From: a virus
Direction: 5' to 3' (one strand)
DNA: 26,034 nt
IMG/VR virus record: IMGVR_UViG_3300044825_000246
Coordinates: 1-26,034 of that record
The position numbers were made by a program, and so were the translations under genes. Below the pieces are notes generated by a model. It had not been told where the DNA came from and ran no database searches. It worked only from the letters and a program-made list of their open reading frames with translations. This document shows, one piece after another, positions 15,742 through 23,279 of this stretch. Each line of letters opens with the position of its first letter. The first letter of the stretch is position 1.

Positions 15742-16632
15742 ATGACTACGATGCAGGACCTTGTGTCTGAGACTCGCCGGATGGCTTACGGGTCGCTGGG
15801 CGATCAGATCAATCTTGTCGCTACGCAGTACACGGCGAATGCTACGTCGCTGGTGCTGGACATGGACGTGTCGAACATTACTCAGGGCATGATGCTGTCT
15901 GGTGGCTTGAACGTGTGGTATGTGAAGGCCACGGATGTAGCGTCGAAGACGGTGTACGTGATCCCGGGTTACGACAACTCCCCTAGTGAGACGCTGAGCG
16001 TGGGCACGTTTGTTTACATTAAGCCTCGCGTCACGGACTGGTTCCTGTTCGACACGATGAACACGGAGATTCTGCGCCTGTCGTCGCCCAGTAACGGCCT
16101 GTACAAGATCGCCGTGTGGGAGGCTGAGGTTGACCCGACATGGCAGACCTACGCTATCCCTACGACAGCGTTCAACATGATTGGGCTGCTGCGGGTTAGG
16201 TACCGTGTCCCGGGTTCGACGGACGTGTGGCTGGATATACCTGAGAAGGCATACCGGGTCCAGATTAACCCGACGCAGGGTGACTCGTATATTCGGTTGC
16301 TGCGGAATATTCCTAGCGGCACGGATATCCAGTTCGTGTATAAGGCTCCGTTCTCTAAGGCAGACTCGCTGACGGATGACGTGACAACGGTGTGTGGGCT
16401 GACGGACACGATGACAGACATCCCCCCGCTGGGGGCGTTGTCGACGCTGTTGAAGACCACGGAGTCGCGCCGGGGTCAGGTGCAGCAGCAGGGTGATGCG
16501 CGTAGGGCTGGCGAGATTGGGCAGGGCAGTAACCTTCAGACTGCGCTAAGAATTGACCGGGATTACCAGTCGCGGGTGCAGGAGGAGGCTGTGCGGTTGA
16601 CGCAGCGGGTTCCGATTGTGAGGAGCCTGTAA
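15742..16632 (+). CDS. Probable head-tail adaptor / tail tube A-like protein
   Basis: This 296-residue protein starts directly after the fibre stop. It opens with a helix (MTTMQDLVSETRRMAYGSLG), then a beta-rich domain with VWYVKATDVASKTVYVIPGY and DWFLFDTMNTEILRLS. The second half includes RAYRV/Trp-containing beta strands (TDVWLDIPEKAYRVQINP). The C-terminus is a charged helix (QTALRIDRDYQSRVQEEAVR). This architecture, and the position before a roughly 630-residue tail protein, resembles the gp11/gp12 (tail tubular A/B) order of T7-like viruses and adaptor-type proteins of actinobacteriophages. The role as adaptor is inferred from order and layout; sequence identity to T7 gp11 is not evident by eye. 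Confidence 0.5.
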   Translation: MTTMQDLVSETRRMAYGSLGDQINLVATQYTANATSLVLDMDVSNITQGMMLSGGLNVWYVKATDVASKTVYVIPGYDNSPSETLSVGTFVYIKPRVTDWFLFDTMNTEILRLSSPSNGLYKIAVWEAEVDPTWQTYAIPTTAFNMIGLLRVRYRVPGSTDVWLDIPEKAYRVQINPTQGDSYIRLLRNIPSGTDIQFVYKAPFSKADSLTDDVTTVCGLTDTMTDIPPLGALSTLLKTTESRRGQVQQQGDARRAGEIGQGSNLQTALRIDRDYQSRVQEEAVRLTQRVPIVRSL

Positions 16633-18540
16633 GTGGCGCAGATTACCCGCGAGTTTGATGAACCGTACTTCGGTAATGGGGAGGGCGGCACGTCACCGCT
16701 GTCTAACTTTTCCCCGTCCGTTGTGGGTATTGCGGGTGTCCCGTACCTGTTGGATACGGAGAGTGGTAACTATCGACGTGAATCGTTTGACGTGGTGCAG
16801 CAGCGGAATAACGCTAGCCAGCGGGATGTGCTGCTTCTGCCTCAGGATGTGTGGCGTCAGCAGTCTGAGTCGTGGCATCTGGGGTCGGGGCAGTCGAATA
16901 TTGACCGGGATAACAGTCTGACGTACCGGTATCAGGAGTCGTTTGGTATTGACCCGTTTGCTAACCAGTGGCAGTTCGGGTTGCTGAAGAAGACAACTCT
17001 GCTGGCGGGAACTGACGCGTTCGCTGGCGAGTTGTGGTTGACGACGAATGAGGATTATCTGGCAGCGGTGAATGGTGCTGGCGTGTACTGGTGGGCTGGG
17101 CTGGGTTCGGCGTCGGTGGGGTCTACTGCTGCCCCAGCGGGGTTCACGATTGCTGATATTGCTAATGATGGTTACATCGTTACGGTGATGGCGTATGACG
17201 CTACGCGCACGCACGTGTATTCGATTGAGGGTCCTGCGGGTTCGTGGACTCAGTGGGGTTCAGCGAACTACTCGCTTAATGCTTCGTTTATTGCGTGGGA
17301 GAAGGATTACCTTCTCGTGGGTGACGGGAACGTGTTGAAGCAGGCTCCGAAGAGTGGTGGCGCTAACACGGTGTACACGCACCCGGATTCGGCGTTCCGC
17401 TGGTACTCGGCGTGCGCTGGTGACTCGTGCATCTACGTGCTGGGACGCTTGGGTGACCGGACTGTTATTCACCGGGTGAACATTAAGCAGGACGGTAGTG
17501 GCTTGCAGCCGTGTATTCAGGCAGCGGTTCTCCCGGATGGTGAGGTCGGGTACACGGTTGAGTCGTATCTGGGGTTCATCCTGATTGGCACGTCTAAGGG
17601 TGTGCGGGTAGCGACGTCGACGAATGATGTGGGCGACCTGCTGCTGGGTCCGGTCATCCCTACGTCTCAGCCGGTGCGGTGTTTCGAGGGGCAGGACCGG
17701 TTTGTCTGGTACGGGAATAATGTGATGGATTCGGCGTACTCGGTGACGGGTGCGACTGCGCCGACTGTCCCGGTGTTCCCGACAACGTGCGCTGGGCTGG
17801 GGCGACTGGACTTGTCAGCGGCGACGACTAGCCCGCAGACCCCGGCCTATATTCAGGATATTGCGGCTACGTCGATTACGAGCGGTGTTGTTCGCTCGGT
17901 GCGGACGTTTGACGGGAAGCGGGTGTTTTCTATTGATGATGAGGGGGTGTGGTTTGAGAGTGATGAGTACATGGATGCTGGCTGGTTGAAGGAGGGCACC
18001 ATGTCGTTTGGGGTGGAGGATTTGAAGACGGGCTTGTATGTGCAGGGTAAGTGGCTGCCGTTGACGGGGAAGATCGCACTGGATGTTGCTTACGATTCGG
18101 GGTCGTGGCAGCGGGTGGGTGTGATGCAGATTCAGGGGTCTATCCGGTCGAGTAACTTGTCGCTGGGTGGGAACCAGTTTTCTCGGATGAACTCGCGGAC
18201 GTTGCTGATTCGTGACCCGGATTTGCCTGAGACTAGCCCGGTGTTTACTCGCTGGGAGATGAGGGCTATACCTGCTAAGGGTCGGGCTTCTCGGTGGACG
18301 CTTCCGGTGATGAACTATGAGGAGATTGAGATTGATGGGGTTAAGTACACGCGGGACTGCCTGACGGTGCTTAATACTCTCCTCGGGTACGGCTACAATG
18401 GCAAGATATTCGCATTGCAGGAATCCGGTCAGTCTTATCAGGTTCACGTGAAGGATTACGTGTGGCAGCCTGAGAAACTGACTATTAACGGTAAAGCGTG
18501 GCAGGGAACCCTGACACTAGTGGTGGAGGAGGTCGCATGA
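16633..18540 (+). CDS. Large tail protein, candidate tail nozzle / tube B
   Basis: This 635-residue protein starts at a GTG one codon after the adaptor's stop, with AGGAG eight bases upstream. The N-terminal region includes QQRNNASQRDVLLLPQDVWR and the glycine-rich GSGQSNIDRD block. The centre (about residues 120-420) has repeated short beta strands ending in Gly/Asp turns, suggesting a beta-propeller. The C-terminal third is beta-rich, with Trp-containing strands. It has no membrane segment or hydrolase motif. I associate this kind of protein with tail genes of phages of Gram-positive bacteria. Its place after the adaptor and before the adhesins fits a nozzle or tail-hub role, comparable to T7 gp12. 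That assignment is inference. Confidence 0.6.
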   Translation: MAQITREFDEPYFGNGEGGTSPLSNFSPSVVGIAGVPYLLDTESGNYRRESFDVVQQRNNASQRDVLLLPQDVWRQQSESWHLGSGQSNIDRDNSLTYRYQESFGIDPFANQWQFGLLKKTTLLAGTDAFAGELWLTTNEDYLAAVNGAGVYWWAGLGSASVGSTAAPAGFTIADIANDGYIVTVMAYDATRTHVYSIEGPAGSWTQWGSANYSLNASFIAWEKDYLLVGDGNVLKQAPKSGGANTVYTHPDSAFRWYSACAGDSCIYVLGRLGDRTVIHRVNIKQDGSGLQPCIQAAVLPDGEVGYTVESYLGFILIGTSKGVRVATSTNDVGDLLLGPVIPTSQPVRCFEGQDRFVWYGNNVMDSAYSVTGATAPTVPVFPTTCAGLGRLDLSAATTSPQTPAYIQDIAATSITSGVVRSVRTFDGKRVFSIDDEGVWFESDEYMDAGWLKEGTMSFGVEDLKTGLYVQGKWLPLTGKIALDVAYDSGSWQRVGVMQIQGSIRSSNLSLGGNQFSRMNSRTLLIRDPDLPETSPVFTRWEMRAIPAKGRASRWTLPVMNYEEIEIDGVKYTRDCLTVLNTLLGYGYNGKIFALQESGQSYQVHVKDYVWQPEKLTINGKAWQGTLTLVVEEVA

Positions 18541-19037
18541 GGCGCGAGTATGCGGGCGCAGCGTTCGCCACGGTCCTGACCGCTGAACTGGCAGCGTCAA
18601 CGGGTGCCCTGACGATCTCTTGTGATGATTGCACGAACTGGCCTGACGGCACTGTGGGGCCGTTCTACGTGGTCGTGGACCGGGGGCTGGCGACGGAGGA
18701 GAAGATTCTCTGCGTCTCCCGGGCGAGCAACACTCTCACTGTCTATAACAGTGGCGGGGTGAATGGTCGGGGCGCGGATGGGACCAGTGTTCAGGCTCAC
18801 GGTGTTAACGCTGTCATTGAGCATGTGTTTACCGCTACTGACGCTGATGAGGCTAACCTCCACGTCAACTCTAACTCCAGTGTCCATGGGGTCACTGGTA
18901 GCGTTGTGGGTACTACGGACACCCAGACGTTAACAAATAAGACACTCTCTGGCGCTACTATGTCAGGAGTGACCACTTTTACTGGAACAACGGAAGGACT
19001 GGAACTCACCAGCCCCTTCCTGCTGATGGGAGCATAA
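18537..19037 (+). CDS. Tail fibre / attachment protein
   Basis: This 166-residue protein starts at the ATG overlapping the previous stop by four bases (ATGA), with GGAGGAGGT just upstream. An in-frame GTG at 18498 would extend it into the previous gene and is less likely. The first 110 residues form a beta-rich domain (SCDDCTNWPDGTVGPFYVVV, then NTLTVYNSGGVNGRGADGTS) commonly placed at the base of phage fibres. The C-terminus has the repeat-like VVGTTDTQTLTNKTLSGATM, typical of fibre shafts. It may bind the tail through its first domain and to the following adhesins through its shaft. Confidence 0.65.
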   Translation: MRREYAGAAFATVLTAELAASTGALTISCDDCTNWPDGTVGPFYVVVDRGLATEEKILCVSRASNTLTVYNSGGVNGRGADGTSVQAHGVNAVIEHVFTATDADEANLHVNSNSSVHGVTGSVVGTTDTQTLTNKTLSGATMSGVTTFTGTTEGLELTSPFLLMGA

Positions 19038-19041
19038 ACCA

Positions 19042-19386
19042 ATGGCACAGGTCTACAAGCAACTCGCTGCCGCCGCTGGCAACGGCACCATCGGCACGGC
19101 AGCCAACCTCTACTCCGCTAGCGGTACGGCTAGCACGTCCACGATCATCTCCAGCATCGTCATCTGCAACACGTCGTCGTCGTCAGCGACGTACACGATC
19201 GCTATCAACACGGCTTCGGCTACTTACGCTGCTGGTCGGTATGTGGTGTATCAGGCGACGATTGCGGGTAATGACACGGTGGCGTTGACGCTGGGTCTGA
19301 CGATGGATCCGACGAACCGTTACCTGAACGTGTCGTCGTCTGCGAACACGGTGAACTTCTCGGTGTACGGGGTGGAGAACTCCTAA
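19042..19386 (+). CDS. Small beta-rich tail-associated protein
   Basis: This 114-residue protein is rich in Thr, Ser and Ala, with alternating hydrophobic residues (IISSIVICNTSSSSATYTIA, then RYLNVSSSANTVNFSVYGVE), indicating a beta sandwich. GGGAG lies about 10 bases before the ATG. The same kind of short protein is often found between fibre genes in marine and freshwater phages. It could be a fibre tip, connector or decoration of the tail. There is no catalytic motif. Confidence 0.6.
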   Translation: MAQVYKQLAAAAGNGTIGTAANLYSASGTASTSTIISSIVICNTSSSSATYTIAINTASATYAAGRYVVYQATIAGNDTVALTLGLTMDPTNRYLNVSSSANTVNFSVYGVENS

Positions 19387-19943
19387 TGGCGATCAATGGG
19401 CTCCGCTATGAGAGCGGGGAGTATGCCACGCAGTCTGATCTGACTACGGCTGGCGGCTTGGTGCTGGTGGCGTCGCAGTCGTTCTCTGCGGTGTCGAGTG
19501 TGTCGGTGAACAACTGCTTCTCGGCGACGTATGACAACTATCGGCTCATCGTGACGCATACGGGCACAGCGGCATCTCCTGTCGGCGTCAGGCTCAGGAT
19601 GCGCGTTTCCGGCGCTGACAACAGCACATCAAATTACAGTTACGCTGGAAGATATGACAGTACCTTGGGTGAAGGCAGGCTCCTCGCTACGAGCCAGACC
19701 TCCGCGTTGGTGGGCGATGCTGGGGATACCAATGCTGGCCAGACCATTGACATTCTGTCGCCTGCATTGGCCTTTAGGACTCTGATTCTCGCGCAATCTA
19801 GCGCATGGGGAACTACTCAAGGCGGGGCCGCTTGGCTCAACGGAGTATTTTTCGCAAACACCACTTTTGATGGGGTTAGCATCTTCCCCGCCTCCTCAAC
19901 TATCACCGGCTCTCTCCGCGTCTACGGCTACCGCAACTCCTAG
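19386..19943 (+). CDS. Tail adhesin / receptor-binding candidate
   Basis: This 185-residue protein starts at an ATG overlapping the preceding stop (TAATG). After a short N-terminal linker it reads as a beta-jelly-roll-like domain, starting SATYDNYRLIVTHTGTAAS and ending STITGSLRVYGYRNS. The ending is one I associate with receptor-binding tips of phage fibres. From about base 19530 the codon choice changes (AGG, AGA and A-rich codons appear), unlike the first 45 codons, suggesting exchange of the tip domain. Host receptor is unknown. Confidence 0.6.
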   Translation: MAINGLRYESGEYATQSDLTTAGGLVLVASQSFSAVSSVSVNNCFSATYDNYRLIVTHTGTAASPVGVRLRMRVSGADNSTSNYSYAGRYDSTLGEGRLLATSQTSALVGDAGDTNAGQTIDILSPALAFRTLILAQSSAWGTTQGGAAWLNGVFFANTTFDGVSIFPASSTITGSLRVYGYRNS

Positions 19944-19953
19944 GAAAGGCAGC

Positions 19954-20166
19954 ATGAAAATGGGTCAGGTTATCGAGATTGACGCCGCTACCGGCATCGT
20001 GGTGGAGCGGGACTTTACCCCGGAGGAACTGGCGCAGCGTGAGGTGGATGCTGCTGCTGAGGTTGAGCGTCAGTCTGTGATTGCGGAGAAGGCTGCTGCG
20101 CGTGCTGCCCTATTGGAGCGGCTTGGTATTACGGCTGATGAGGCGTCACTTCTACTTGGAGCGTAA
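19954..20166 (+). CDS. Small helical protein, possible fibre-associated chaperone
   Basis: This 70-residue protein starts at an ATG preceded by AGGAAAGGC. An upstream in-frame start at 19867 lies inside the previous gene and lacks a ribosome-binding site. It begins with a short beta hairpin (GQVIEIDAATGIVVERDFTP), followed by an Ala/Glu-rich helix and the ending ALLERLGITADEASLLLGA. I associate this ending with small proteins located among tail-fibre genes in many phages, where a role in fibre assembly or attachment is often proposed. No firm function can be assigned. Confidence 0.6.
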   Translation: MKMGQVIEIDAATGIVVERDFTPEELAQREVDAAAEVERQSVIAEKAAARAALLERLGITADEASLLLGA

Positions 20167-20169
20167 CTA

Positions 20170-21705
20170 GTGTCTATCCAGAAACTGTCTACTACTACGG
20201 GTGCTGGCTCTACTGCTCCTTCTGCTGGTCGTTTCGCGCAAACGTCGGGTGGCACGATCACGACGTATTCGAGTGGTGGTGTGACGTATCAGGTACAGAC
20301 TTTCACGTCGTCGGGCACGCTCACGGTGAACAGCAGCGGTGTGGTGGATGTGCTTGTCGTTGGCGGTGGCGGTGGTGGCGGCGGAAACGTTCGTCCCGGC
20401 GGTGGTGGCGGCGGTTTCAACTACAAAATCAGTCATTATTTAGAGGCGGGTTCCCACACCGTGACGGTCGGCGCGGGTGGCGGAACTGGAACCGGGTCAA
20501 ACATTAGCCCCGGGACAACGAGCAAAGTTGATGCCGTGTATGGGTTCGGCGGTGGGGCTGGAACCAACAGTTACGCCTCACAGGGCGGCTCGGGTGGTGG
20601 CTCAGAATCCACAAACGTCAATCCCGGTGTCTCAGGCCAGGGCTATAACGGTGGTCAGGGTGCCGGTAGTGCTGGTGGTGGTGGCGGTGGTGCGGGAGCC
20701 GTTGGCGGCAACAACTCTGGTACTACGGGTGGTGCTGGCGGTGCCGGGCTTGCAAATAGCATCACGGGATCGTCTGTTACTTACGCTGGCGGTGGCGGTG
20801 GGGGCGGCACTACGGGCGGTGCTGCCGGTTCCGGTGGCGGTGGTGCTGGTGCTAGTGGAACAAGCGCTGGCACGGCGGGTACTGCGAACACTGGTGGCGG
20901 CGGTGGGGGCGGCGGCTCCAGTAGCGCCACTGGTGGCGCTGGTGGCAGCGGCATTGTCATTGTTCGCACGATCATTGCCGGTAGTGCAGCGGGTGTAGCG
21001 GCGTCTGGTGGTACGGAGACGACGTACACGGGTGATGGTTCGAATGGTGTGAATGGTCAGGCGTACCGGGTGCACACGTTCACATCGTCTGGTTCACTGT
21101 CGGTTGCTGCTCCGGGGTTTGTGGATGTGCTAGTCGTGGGGGGCGGCGGTTCTGGTGGTGGAATCGTCAACGCCGACTGGGGTGGTGGTGGTGGTGGCGC
21201 TGGTGGAATGTTGGCCGCTTCAAGTGTCTACCTTCCGACAGGATCAGCAGCAGTAGTTGTCGGCGCTGGCGGCGATGGCTCCGATGGGTCGCCATATTCA
21301 GGGCAGGGAAACACTAGTTACGTCTGGCCTTATGTCGCTCCGGGTGGTGGACACGGTGGCACATATAACATTGCTGTGCGCGGAGAGCCGGGTGGTTCCG
21401 GTGGTGGCGCAGGTAACGCAAGCGAGCAGGGGGCCGGTACCGCATCGCTGGGCAACGCGGGTTCGTCCACGCTCAAAGGCGGGGGAGGTGGCGCTGGTGC
21501 TGCCGGGTCGGGTAACACCGGAGGTACTGGTAGCGCATCTTTGATTACTGGTTCGTCAGTTACTTACGCTGCTGGTGGCAATGGGAATGTGGGATCGCCA
21601 ACTGCCGGTACTGCTAATAGGGGTAATGGCGGACAGGGTGGAAGTGGAACAGCCGTAGGAGCATCTGGTGGTTCCGGCATCGTGGTCATTCGGTACGCAA
21701 TCTAG
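20170..21705 (+). CDS. Glycine-rich tail adhesin with duplicated domain
   Basis: This 511-residue protein starts at a GTG with TTGGAG upstream. It contains two copies of a glycine-rich domain. Each starts with YxVxTFTSSGxLxV and FVDVLVVGGGG-type strands (near residues 40 and 298) and ends with GGSGIVIVR or GGSGIVVIR (near 260 and 505). Between them are long glycine clusters, as in glycine-rich phage adhesins whose tips bind host receptors through polyglycine-II-like packing. The variable loops between glycine runs differ in base composition from the framework. It is the best candidate for the terminal receptor-binding protein, although that has to be judged from structure. Confidence 0.7.
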   Translation: MSIQKLSTTTGAGSTAPSAGRFAQTSGGTITTYSSGGVTYQVQTFTSSGTLTVNSSGVVDVLVVGGGGGGGGNVRPGGGGGGFNYKISHYLEAGSHTVTVGAGGGTGTGSNISPGTTSKVDAVYGFGGGAGTNSYASQGGSGGGSESTNVNPGVSGQGYNGGQGAGSAGGGGGGAGAVGGNNSGTTGGAGGAGLANSITGSSVTYAGGGGGGGTTGGAAGSGGGGAGASGTSAGTAGTANTGGGGGGGGSSSATGGAGGSGIVIVRTIIAGSAAGVAASGGTETTYTGDGSNGVNGQAYRVHTFTSSGSLSVAAPGFVDVLVVGGGGSGGGIVNADWGGGGGGAGGMLAASSVYLPTGSAAVVVGAGGDGSDGSPYSGQGNTSYVWPYVAPGGGHGGTYNIAVRGEPGGSGGGAGNASEQGAGTASLGNAGSSTLKGGGGGAGAAGSGNTGGTGSASLITGSSVTYAAGGNGNVGSPTAGTANRGNGGQGGSGTAVGASGGSGIVVIRYAI

Positions 21706-21717
21706 GAAAGAGGAAAA

Positions 21718-21951
21718 ATGCCTTACGAGAACGCTCACGCAGCGAAGATTGAGAACGGTGTCGTCACACAGGTCATCGTCATCCCGTTCATGGACGATGA
21801 TGATGCGAAGGTGACCGCGTACTGCCAGAGTATTGGGCTGGACGGTACGTGGGTGGACACCTCGTACACGGGTTCCCGTCGCGGTAAGTATGCGGGACTG
21901 GGTGACCTGTGGGATGGGGAGAACTTCACCAGCCCGGTCGTCGCTGAGTAA
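21718..21951 (+). CDS. Small conserved tail-region protein
   Basis: This 77-residue protein has an excellent ribosome-binding site (AGGAAAGAGGAAAA) before its ATG. It contains NGVVTQVIVIPFMDD, then GTWVDTSYTGSRRGKYAGLG. I recognise this as a frequent small protein at the end of fibre operons in phages of aquatic and soil bacteria, usually annotated as hypothetical. The conserved aromatic/Gly pattern suggests a compact beta fold, perhaps associated with fibres. Its stop codon is the first three bases of a 12-bp palindrome. Confidence 0.65.
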   Translation: MPYENAHAAKIENGVVTQVIVIPFMDDDDAKVTAYCQSIGLDGTWVDTSYTGSRRGKYAGLGDLWDGENFTSPVVAE

Positions 21952-21960
21952 CACGTGTTA
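21949..21960. promoter_or_regulatory. 12-bp palindrome TAACACGTGTTA, copy 1
   Basis: A perfect inverted repeat includes the stop codon of the preceding gene and the first base of the next ATG. The same 12 bases recur at 23020-23031, just after the amidase. It sits where a ribosome-binding site would normally be, so it could act as a protein-binding site or affect translation of the membrane protein that follows. Confidence 0.6.
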
Positions 21961-22181
21961 TGTCTCCGGGCGAATGGGTTGGCCTCGTTGTTGGGGTCAT
22001 AGCGATCATCACGGGAATCCTTGCCGGGTTCTCGTGGTTGACTCGCGCTATCGTTCGGGATGAGTTGGTGAAGGCGACGAAGCCGATCCAGCCGGGATAC
22101 CGGAATGGTGGGGAATCGCTCGCTGATGTGGCTAATAACGTGAAGCGGATTATGGCGCGGCTGGAGTTGGAGGACGAGTGA
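21960..22181 (+). CDS. Small membrane protein of the lysis cassette
   Basis: This 73-residue protein has one N-terminal transmembrane segment (about residues 6-26, VGLVVGVIAIITGILAGFSW) followed by a charged, helical cytoplasmic-type tail (KRIMARLELEDE). It lies directly before a second membrane protein and the amidase, so a holin, antiholin or spanin-like lysis role is likely, though not proven. The ATG has no visible Shine-Dalgarno sequence; a palindrome covers that place. The next gene overlaps by four bases. Confidence 0.6.
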   Translation: MSPGEWVGLVVGVIAIITGILAGFSWLTRAIVRDELVKATKPIQPGYRNGGESLADVANNVKRIMARLELEDE

Positions 22182-22411
22182 GTCGCTTGTTTACTAGGAG
22201 TGGGCGGAAGTGGATATACGGGGTGTGCCTGTCCGTTGTGCCGCTGCTTGTCCTTTATGGGGTGATCGACGAGCAGGCTGCCCCGTTGTGGATTGCGTTG
22301 TTCGCTGCGGTTATTGCACCGGCGACCGCGTTGACGCATCTCACGCCTGTCCCTCAGGAGCCTGACGATCTGACTACTGTGCCCCCGGAGGCGCGTGATG
22401 ACGTTCGCTAG
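22178..22411 (+). CDS. Probable holin
   Basis: This 77-residue protein has two hydrophobic segments at about residues 13-27 (YGVCLSVVPLLVLYG) and 34-52 (APLWIALFAAVIAPATALTH). Basic residues lie before the first and an acidic, Pro-rich C-terminal tail follows. This layout, and the position immediately before an amidase, match small two-helix holins of actinobacteriophages, which permeabilise the membrane so the endolysin can reach the wall. It starts at a GTG overlapping the preceding stop by four bases (GTGA), with GGAGTTGGAGGA upstream. Confidence 0.65.
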   Translation: MSRLFTRSGRKWIYGVCLSVVPLLVLYGVIDEQAAPLWIALFAAVIAPATALTHLTPVPQEPDDLTTVPPEARDDVR

Positions 22412-23003
22412 TAACTTTCAGCGTGCCTTGACTCGTGAACTGGGTGACCGGGTGGTGTTTCAGAAGGATTGGAAGGTGAAGCGGCGTGGCCCGTGGCGGG
22501 GCGAGTCGGGGAAGCCTGACGCGTTGATGCTGCATCACACTGCGGCGGCGGCTACGGAGTCGACTGATCCGAGGAATCCGGGTAATAAGTGGGGCGCGAA
22601 CGATAACGTGATCCGGTTTATTCAGTCGCATTACGAGGTGCCTGCCGCTAACTTCACGCTGGACCGGGATGGCACGGTGTATGTGCATTCGGTGTTCCCG
22701 GTGTGGCATGCGGGTAAGGGGTCGTTTCGGTTGAAGAAGCCGTGGTCGACGTTCAGCATTCCTGACGACATGGGTAATGATTACCTGCTGGGTGTGGAGA
22801 TCATGTCGAAGGGCCGGAAGAAGGATTTCACGAAGGCTCAGAAGGCGTCGCTGAGGGCGCTTCAGGAGGCGTGTGGGGTGGCGTGTGGGTGGCCGGTGGA
22901 GAAGCGGCTGGACACGGTGCGGCACCCGAGGCATAAGGATTGGACGACTCGGAAGGTTGACATCCTGTATGAGCAGGATGAAGTTAACTCGTGGATGAAG
23001 TAG
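22398..23003 (+). CDS. N-acetylmuramoyl-L-alanine amidase (endolysin)
   Basis: This 201-residue endolysin of the Amidase_2/PGRP fold cleaves the bond between N-acetylmuramic acid and the peptide stem. Evidence in order: LMLHHTAAAA with zinc-ligand candidate His46/His47; VWHAGKGSF; LLGVEIMSKG, equivalent to the central strand of the fold; and RHPRHKDW followed by TTRKVDI, where His179 and Asp188 would complete the zinc site and Lys186 matches the catalytic Lys region. The ATG at 22398 has GGAGG six bases upstream and overlaps the holin gene by 14 bases; an in-frame GTG at 22395 is less likely. No separate wall-binding domain is visible, so it may be a single-domain lysin. Confidence 0.85.
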   Translation: MTFASNFQRALTRELGDRVVFQKDWKVKRRGPWRGESGKPDALMLHHTAAAATESTDPRNPGNKWGANDNVIRFIQSHYEVPAANFTLDRDGTVYVHSVFPVWHAGKGSFRLKKPWSTFSIPDDMGNDYLLGVEIMSKGRKKDFTKAQKASLRALQEACGVACGWPVEKRLDTVRHPRHKDWTTRKVDILYEQDEVNSWMK

Positions 23004-23019
23004 GCTCCTGTCTCACCAG

Positions 23020-23031
23020 TAACACGTGTTA
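23020..23031. promoter_or_regulatory. 12-bp palindrome TAACACGTGTTA, copy 2
   Basis: An exact second copy of the palindrome at 21949-21960 lies in the short gap after the amidase, directly before the GGGGGAG ribosome-binding site of the next gene. The two copies bracket the lysis genes. It could be a regulator-binding site or a remnant of a module-exchange boundary. Confidence 0.6.
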
Positions 23032-23042
23032 GGGGGAGTGGT

Positions 23043-23279
23043 ATGAGCCTGTCCCAGCGGATCGCTGACTTTGAGCCTCCTCAGATGGGGTTGCGGTGCT
23101 TGACGTGCCAGATGGCGGATTCGCTGTCGGAGGAGGATCGGGAGGCTTTTGATAAGGCTTGTGCTGATCCGCGTATCTCTCACACGGCGTTGGCGAGGAT
23201 TCTGCGTGAGGAGGGGTACCGGATTGGGGATAGTGCCCTGAGGCGGCACCGTAAGGGTGAGTGCAGGGGTGGGAAGTGA
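23043..23279 (+). CDS. Small Cys/His HTH-like protein
   Basis: This 78-residue protein has a GGGGGAGTGG ribosome-binding site. A CLTC pair (Cys19, Cys22) and later His69 and Cys74 could form a zinc site. Residues 46-70 (SHTALARILREEGYRIGDSA, then LRRHR) look like a helix-turn-helix ending in a basic recognition helix. I associate this pattern with small DNA-binding proteins of actinobacteriophages, some near terminase or nuclease genes. Here it overlaps the metallophosphoesterase gene by four bases, so both may be co-expressed. A role as transcription factor or small-terminase-like protein is possible but unproven. Confidence 0.6.
   Translation: MSLSQRIADFEPPQMGLRCLTCQMADSLSEEDREAFDKACADPRISHTALARILREEGYRIGDSALRRHRKGECRGGK

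Noticed and set aside
17815-18447. Antisense frame of 210 codons inside the large tail gene
   Set aside because: Pro/Arg/His-rich shadow sequence; no ribosome-binding site and no support from context.
20632-21075. Antisense Thr/Ala/Arg-rich frame opposite the glycine-rich adhesin
   Set aside because: Direct consequence of GGT/GGC repeats read on the other strand.
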